Positions 8,572 to 13,307 of a stretch of 13,307 nt of DNA are shown one piece after another; positions within the stretch are counted from its first letter, which is position 1, and every line of letters starts with the position of its first letter. The DNA is taken from the NCBI GenBank assembly GCA_003024985.2, contig PXIH01S0018457.1. The stretch is one strand, 5' to 3'. The position numbers were made by a program, and so were the translations under genes. This stretch comes from Euperipatoides rowelli (Eukaryota; Onychophora; Udeonychophora; Euonychophora; Peripatopsidae). The notes under the pieces are model-generated. The model was given only the letters and a program-made list of their open reading frames with translations. It was not told the origin of the DNA and did not search any database.

Positions 8572-8577
8572 AATAAA
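8572..8577 (+). terminator. Distal poly(A) signal AATAAA, best candidate
   Basis: AATAAA is followed, at the usual distance, by a T-rich stretch (from about 8602) and then TGTGTATTG. Cleavage would fall at about 8590-8600. Of the signals after the stop codon, this one has the best downstream element, so it is taken as the likely gene end. Confidence 0.5.
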
Positions 8578-8599
8578 TCATTTACCCTTGGAAAGATTT

Positions 8600-9356
8600 A
8601 AGTGTTTTTTATTTTATTTTATTTCTTTGATGTTATTTTGTGTATTGAAATTATTTGTTACTGTATATAGTAAATGTTTAAAATAGCCTTACATTTATTT
8701 TAATAAGATAAACGAATAATTCTATTCAAGTAATTAATCTTGGGACTTAATAGTTGTTTTAAAGACAAAATGAANTACAGGTCAATATCATTTAATAAAC
8801 ATTTTGGCTCAGTTTTATATAGCTTTTTAAGACAAAATTGGAAGTGAAGGACCATAGAAAAACTTCAAAAAATGTATGAAGCATATTGTTTGATAATGAA
8901 AGATTAAAAAATTCTTACCAGGATTATTTTTTTGTTTTTTAACAGACTAGACTATTTAATGTAGCTGTATATACTGTACATTATAACCTGAACATTCAAC
9001 ATATATAGACCTACAGTATAAAATATCCGTTCTTGATTTAAGCTTGAGTTGTGTTCTCAGGAATCAGTGTGTAAATCAAAAACATTTCAATCAAAGGTAA
9101 ACTTTCCATCGGAAATAATGAAAATTCTATGGGTTATTAAGGAAAATGATGAAAACAAAGACAGCATTTCTTTTATTCTTTAACATTAAGGAACTATTTT
9201 AGGTAAATTTCTATAAAAAAAAAAAAAGTAATAGGCCTACTAATAGATGTGGTATTAGCGGAGGGATGGATTTGAATGTAGGCTATTGGGCAATTATTCA
9301 TAGAAAAACATTACCATAAAGAGTTTGAATCATTTGAAATAAATAAATGAATCAAA
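8600..9356. other. Non-coding region downstream of the gene
   Basis: No gene is seen. The stretch contains an ambiguous base at 8775, several TACTGTA / TACAGTA words and a TAGGCCTA octamer at 9232-9239. The words are short and scattered, and no repeat unit could be delimited. Confidence 0.55.
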
Positions 9357-9513
9357 AATCAATGTAACATATTTTTAAATTTTTTTGTATTGATTTTCAA
9401 AGATGATTACTAAACAATAAATCCCACTGGAAAAAAAAAATTTAATGATACAGTATTGTTTATAGTCAACGTTTGGTGGAGCTAATTTGATACATCATAG
9501 TTTATAAACGGTA
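9357..9513 (+). repeat. Inverted-repeat family, eroded copy C (left-end type)
   Basis: AATGTAAC near 9361 followed by TATTGATTTTCAAAGATGATTACTA and CCCACTGGAAAA (9389-9434) matches the left end of copy A (1096-1172) in the same order and orientation. Further inward, TTTGGTGGAGCTAATTTGAT resembles TTTTGGGGTCAGATTAATTTGAT of copy A at about 1270-1292. The outermost AGGTC is not preserved. The hAT element at 9522 starts immediately after this copy. Confidence 0.6.
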
Positions 9514-9521
9514 ATGTTTAC
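9514..9521 (+). repeat. hAT target-site duplication, left
   Basis: ATGTTTAC is identical to 11092-11099 and directly abuts the left terminal inverted repeat of the hAT element. Confidence 0.88.
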
Positions 9522-11091
9522 TAAGGGTGCACCGAATACCATTTTGGATTCCATTGGCCGAATACCAAATAGTTATAAATTATTCGGCAGGAGCCGAATA
9601 GTTATCAATGCTTGACAAATCTTAAAAAAATCTACATATCCAGCAGGGCATGTTAAAATATTGAGATGCCCAGAAACACAAAAAATTCCAGTTTTTTTAA
9701 ATGATGTTTTTTATTAATTTTTCCAATATAGGATAGTGTAGTACTGTATAGAAATAATGTTCATTAACTAAATAGATAAATGCTGAAGATGTTAATTAAA
9801 CTTAAGTATTTATCATAGAAAAAAGTAATTTTAAATTAGTGCAATGTAAAACATAATCTGTTTTTCCAATAGTTTCGCTTTTCTAAAGGCTAGACATTAT
9901 TTTTGCAATTGAACTTGAAATATTAAAGGATCTTTTAAAATTTGAAGAATATGCAATTCAAATTAGACATAAAATGTTCACTTTAGCTCAGAATCTTTTG
10001 TATAACTTAGATACCGGTAATAGTTTTTTTTTTTTTTTAAACAAATATTTTAGATGTGATTTATTTACTTTCTGTGATTTGCAAAAGTCAACTTATACAC
10101 CTATGTACAAGCCTATTACACTTAAACATAGTAATATTAAATTTTATAAAAATTTGCTAATAGAACAACAAAAAGTATATAGGCCTAGATCTCCCCCTCC
10201 CCCCTATGTTTAGCAATTGAAAACCTTACCATATTAAAGTTTTATTTTTAATGAAACAGATGTTTTATTATTTATTTTTTATTCTAAAACTTTTATTTTA
10301 TGCCAAATTGCCAATACTGTATCTATTTATGAAAATAGACTTACTAAATGAACACATGTAAGCAACGTAATTAAATTTAATTGCTTCTATAAATAGAAAT
10401 TAATAAATATTCGTAATTTAAATTAAAAAAAAATAGCTGACTGCAGAAACAATTAAAAAAAACATTCACTTATGAGTAAATATTCAAAGATTTACATAAT
10501 GTACTGTAACTTGATTACAGTATCACTTTTGATCTGAGTTCAAAAGGTCAACAACTTTGACCTCTTATAATAAATTCGCTAAGAATTCTGGATATTAAAT
10601 GGCGTCTTAATAAAAAACGTGTACCATGAACTAACAAAAATCAATTGCCACAACAATTATTTGGTTATTAAATTTATTTTATAGCAAGATAAACAGAAAA
10701 TAATAATTAGGTAGAGAGACTTGTTCGTTTTTCATTAAAAATGTTAAATGATTCGCAATTGAAATAATTCCAACAGGTATATTAAAAAAAAAAAATGTTT
10801 GCCAGTCGGGCAACTTGTGGAAATCTTTACAATATGCTCAGATTGGATTTAGACAGTTTCAATCTCTTAAAATTCTGTATTTATTTTTCTGATTAAAAAT
10901 AAAATAACTTATTTTTCAGGAACTTAAAATTATGAAAGGCATTTTTAATTTGAAAAAAAAAAAAAAAAGATTATAAGAACTCGGGGGTTTCAAAATTGTT
11001 CAGTATAACTATTGTGCCCGATATAAATAATGGAAAAATGGCCAGTATTCTGCCAGAGTCAAATGTGAAGCCGGCATTCGGTACACCCCTA
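9522..11091. mobile_element. Non-autonomous hAT element, 1,570 bp
   Basis: The left end is TAAGGGTGCACCGAATACC and the reverse complement of the right end is TAGGGGTGTACCGAATGCC, matching at 16 of 19 bases. Perfect 8-bp direct repeats (ATGTTTAC) flank it, which is the hAT signature. The left 80 bases carry four CCGAAT words (9532, 9558, inverted at 9582, and 9594), resembling the subterminal transposase-binding repeats known in hAT elements; one inverted copy lies in the right end (11076-11081). The interior is AT-rich and has no transposase. A 79-codon open frame at 9974-10213 shows no hAT motif and includes a T-tract Phe run, so I treat it as chance. It is a deletion derivative or a long MITE that depends on a relative's enzyme. 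Confidence 0.88.
10502..10522. repeat. Short inverted repeat inside the hAT element
   Basis: TACTGTAA and TTACAGTA form a perfect 8-bp inverted repeat with a 5-base spacer. About 22 bases further on, AGGTCAA (10545-10551) and TTGACCT (10557-10563) form a second perfect 7-bp one. Confidence 0.65.
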
Positions 11092-11099
11092 ATGTTTAC
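11092..11099 (+). repeat. hAT target-site duplication, right
   Basis: ATGTTTAC directly follows the right terminal inverted repeat and is identical to the left copy at 9514-9521. Confidence 0.88.
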
Positions 11100-12544
11100 T
11101 ATATGTAATGCATGTTAAAAGTGCTTACTTTTGTGCCTTATATTGCACAAATGTTCCATCATTTTTTTTTAATCCCTATACCTTTTTTAAATTCCCCAAA
11201 GTAAAAAAATGGCTAAGCTGCTTCTATTGCAATTAGCGAATGATAACGATTACAACCTCGCTGGACTATGGTCTGTTGTGTTCCGGCATATTTGTATTTG
11301 AAATATTCCAGTCTTTGACATGACCATTTGAAAGACTGTTTCATTAAAAGTCCAGCTTTACTGTGATCTCTAATAAAGGGAGGTATGCGAGTATGGATTT
11401 TTTTTATTTTATTATTTCCAAGTAAGTTATATAGCCAAAGTTACATGTACATTATAACAATTCAAACACCTGTTGACAGGTTACGTTCTTTTTCGCTTCG
11501 ATGTTTGAGAAAAAGCCACAACTGTAACTATGGTCATGGGAGGAGTATATGTCAAAATATTTTCCTTCCACGATCATGGGAGGAATATTTTACTAGCGTT
11601 AATCATGCCTCACAGCCCTAAATCTTTTTTTTTCTATTTTATGCAAAGTTAAAAGTCCTACAGATATTAAACTTTATAGGCCTAACAGAGAATTTAAAAA
11701 TGAAAAGTTATTTATATTTAAATCGTGCAAGTTAACATTTGACCGAAATGTATTTTTTTTATTTATTATAATCAAGTCAATTTAGTTGTTCCTCAGCAAT
11801 TTACTCTTGAATTATGTACTCTAATATAAACAAAATATCACTAAAATAATGAACAAATTAGGCTATTTTAAACAACAGATTAATAGTGGACTCCTTGTAA
11901 CGTTAGTTGACCAACTTGAAAAAAAAACAATTAAGACTAGACTTGTTTTATTTATGTGCATATTTTTTTTTTGTAAATTATTTATTATTGCTAAATAATA
12001 AAGGGAAAATTATTAGGCAAATATGCTAGTTTTGCGTTTAGTAATCATTAGGGGGAGGGGGGACATGTAGAATAAAAAAAGCCGTCTGAGTTCATTTACT
12101 CTGCATGTTTTAAAAAAAATAGACTATGCTTAAGTTTTACTAGGAAGAGAAAATATAAATCAAAATTGGTTAATATTTTAACTCGTCCTAATAAATTGTG
12201 AATTNATAACATGACCTTCACAATAAGTTCTATTTAGGTCACTGCATAATAACAGATCTAATAAAACGCAAATGTAATCATCATTATAATTTATTATGTT
12301 TACTATCTTTTTTTTAAATATTAACACAGTATTTCTATGCCACTCATGATCAAGGTTATTCAGCTTGTCTTCTTCCAATATAGCGGAGCGAATATCAGAT
12401 GACTGCCGAATCAGCTAAAAGCTCAAAATCAAAGCCTATGGACTTATTGTATAAATATCTTTACAGAATCATTATCAAATTCAACCATTGCGCTATTATG
12501 GTTCAATTTATTTAAAAAAAAAAAACTATTTGGATATACGGTAG
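11100..12544. other. Non-coding AT-rich stretch
   Basis: No gene is supported. It holds a short direct repeat (TCATGGGAGGA at 11534 and 11574), a TAGGCCTA octamer (11677-11684), a G-rich patch (about 12051-12062) and an ambiguous base at 12205. A 78-codon open frame at 11385-11621 has no recognisable domain. Confidence 0.55.
11534..11589 (+). repeat. Two direct repeats 40 bp apart
   Basis: TCATGGGAGGAGTAT at 11534 and TCATGGGAGGAATAT at 11574 differ at one base. The 40-bp spacing and otherwise different spacer suggest a small local duplication that has decayed, or two copies of a short motif. Confidence 0.6.
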
Positions 12545-12746
12545 TCTACTGTTTAGAGACTATTTCCTCAAAAATAATCTCGGACCCCAAACATGTTGAA
12601 GTCGTGTCATTTTGTGATCTCAGATGGAAGATAGGAATATTCTTAGTATTTTATCTTTAAATAACTTTTTTTATGCATTTTAAAATATTTTTTTCTTTCA
12701 GTGGAATTTTTTTTAAAAAAAAAATCCGTTACATTTGACCTTTTAA
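12545..12746 (-). repeat. Inverted-repeat family, copy B (reverse orientation)
   Basis: The reverse complement starts AAGGTCAAATGTAACGGATT and follows the left end of copy A for about 200 bases, including TAAAATGCATAAAAAAAGTT, GTTATTTAAAGATAAAA, CTGAGAT, TTTGGGGTC and AATAGTCTCTA. TTAA lies at the outer edge (12743-12746). The block TATTGATTTTCAAAGATAATTAC, present in copies A and C, is missing here, which points to an internal deletion. It faces copy C and could be the other end of one element, or a separate insertion. Confidence 0.7.
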
Positions 12747-13133
12747 TTTCTCAAATTGTCATAAGAAACACATAGAAGCTTAATTACTTTTTTCATGTTT
12801 GACAGATATCCATTGCTCTATTTTTATTCTAAAATAATTATATACATAGCTTATACAGTAGGGGAAGGTCTTGTTATTTTAACCAGTTAATACCTTTAAC
12901 CACCTTATGCTATAGAGCTATCTGCTAGGAGAATGTGGCTATAAAAATTTCAGAGTGTATAATAGCCACCAGAATTACTCCTGAACCAACTTTTGTAAGG
13001 ATATCTTAATTTGTGTTCCCACCAAAAAACATTATCCATTTTCAACAAGCAAAAGTAGATATTTTCTTCTTTTTTTATCACCTTATAAAATGTTAACAAA
13101 TAAATATATTTTAACTTTTATCATAGAGAACTA
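12747..13133. other. Non-coding stretch with no recognised feature
   Basis: The sequence is AT-rich with scattered short words and no gene, repeat unit or RNA that I can delimit. Confidence 0.5.
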
Positions 13134-13307
13134 TTAACCCTTTCCATTCCACCTATTTTCCGAAAATGTGGATGCTACCACTCCACACACCCAAAAAAAA
13201 ATCTTTTTTTTTTTAAATTTCATTTAGAAATGAAGAAAAATTATTTTAAAATGGTTTACATGAATATCTAATGATTTTTTTTGCACATATGCAGGGATAA
13301 TTAGGCC
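13134..13307 (+). mobile_element. Possible piggyBac-like element end (partial)
   Basis: TTAACCCTTTCCATTCCACC at 13134 has the TTAA target plus a CCCTTT start typical of piggyBac-superfamily termini. The rest would extend past the window, so the other end and a second TTAA cannot be seen. A match this short can arise by chance. Confidence 0.3.

Larger units (their letters stand above)
5376..8595 (+). other. Probable long 3' UTR (about 3.2 kb)
   Basis: After the stop codon no further coding frame is convincing. The sequence has the AT- and U-rich look of a long metazoan 3' UTR, with A and T tracts, a TA microsatellite, a Pumilio-type TGTATATA at 7550-7557 and a strong inverted-repeat hairpin. 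The end is inferred from the distal AATAAA at 8572 followed by a T-rich and GT-rich region. Shorter isoforms ending at earlier signals are possible. Long UTRs are common for neuronal transcription factors, but nothing here proves continuous transcription. Confidence 0.6.

Noticed and set aside
9974-10213. 79-codon frame inside the hAT element as a transposase remnant
   Set aside because: No hAT dimerisation or catalytic motif is visible, and a poly-Phe stretch comes from a T tract.
11385-11621. 78-codon + strand frame containing the small direct repeats
   Set aside because: No family resemblance, and base composition is similar to the flanks.
1-13307. CRISPR array, bacterial operon or viral gene cluster
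   Set aside because: There are no regularly spaced repeats and no compact gene runs. The spliced gene and transposons point to an animal nuclear genome.

Overview
The window looks like animal nuclear DNA. It is very AT-rich, full of homopolymer A and T tracts, and carries one intron-containing gene among transposon remnants. The gene is the 3' end of a C2H2 zinc-finger transcription factor of the rotund / squeeze / LIN-29 / ZNF362-ZNF384 family, on the + strand. Its six-finger block is conserved across bilaterians, so it does not fix the phylum. The AT-rich background with scattered TAGGCCTA and TACCGGTA motifs resembles lophotrochozoan (for example mollusc) genomes, but that is only an impression.

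Layout. Positions 1-3176 are read as the 3' part of an upstream intron, because the first exon seen opens at an acceptor in mid-codon. This stretch holds a 294-bp hAT-type miniature element (693-986) with near-identical 8-bp target duplications, and a 662-bp inverted-repeat element (1084-1745) of a family I do not recognise. The penultimate exon is 3177-3394, the intron 3395-4322, and the last coding exon 4323-5375. Joined, the two exons give 422 residues: a Ser/Thr/Pro-rich linker, six C2H2 fingers and a Ser-rich tail with a conserved C-terminal motif. The intron splits finger 1.

A 3' UTR of about 3.2 kb (5376 to about 8595) probably follows, with several AATAAA signals; the best placed is at 8572-8577. 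It contains long T and A tracts and a 98-nt inverted-repeat hairpin (7308-7405) with a perfect 14-bp closing stem.

From about 8600 to the end I see no gene. There is a nested repeat arrangement: an eroded copy of the inverted-repeat family (9357-9513), immediately followed by a 1,570-bp non-autonomous hAT element (9522-11091) with perfect 8-bp target duplications, then a copy of the same family in opposite orientation (12545-12746). A piggyBac-like TTAACCCTTT terminus appears near the right edge. Two ambiguous bases (N) lie at 8775 and 12205.

I found no new gene system. The least explained items are the inverted-repeat family, the UTR hairpin and an 82-codon stop-free island inside the intron.
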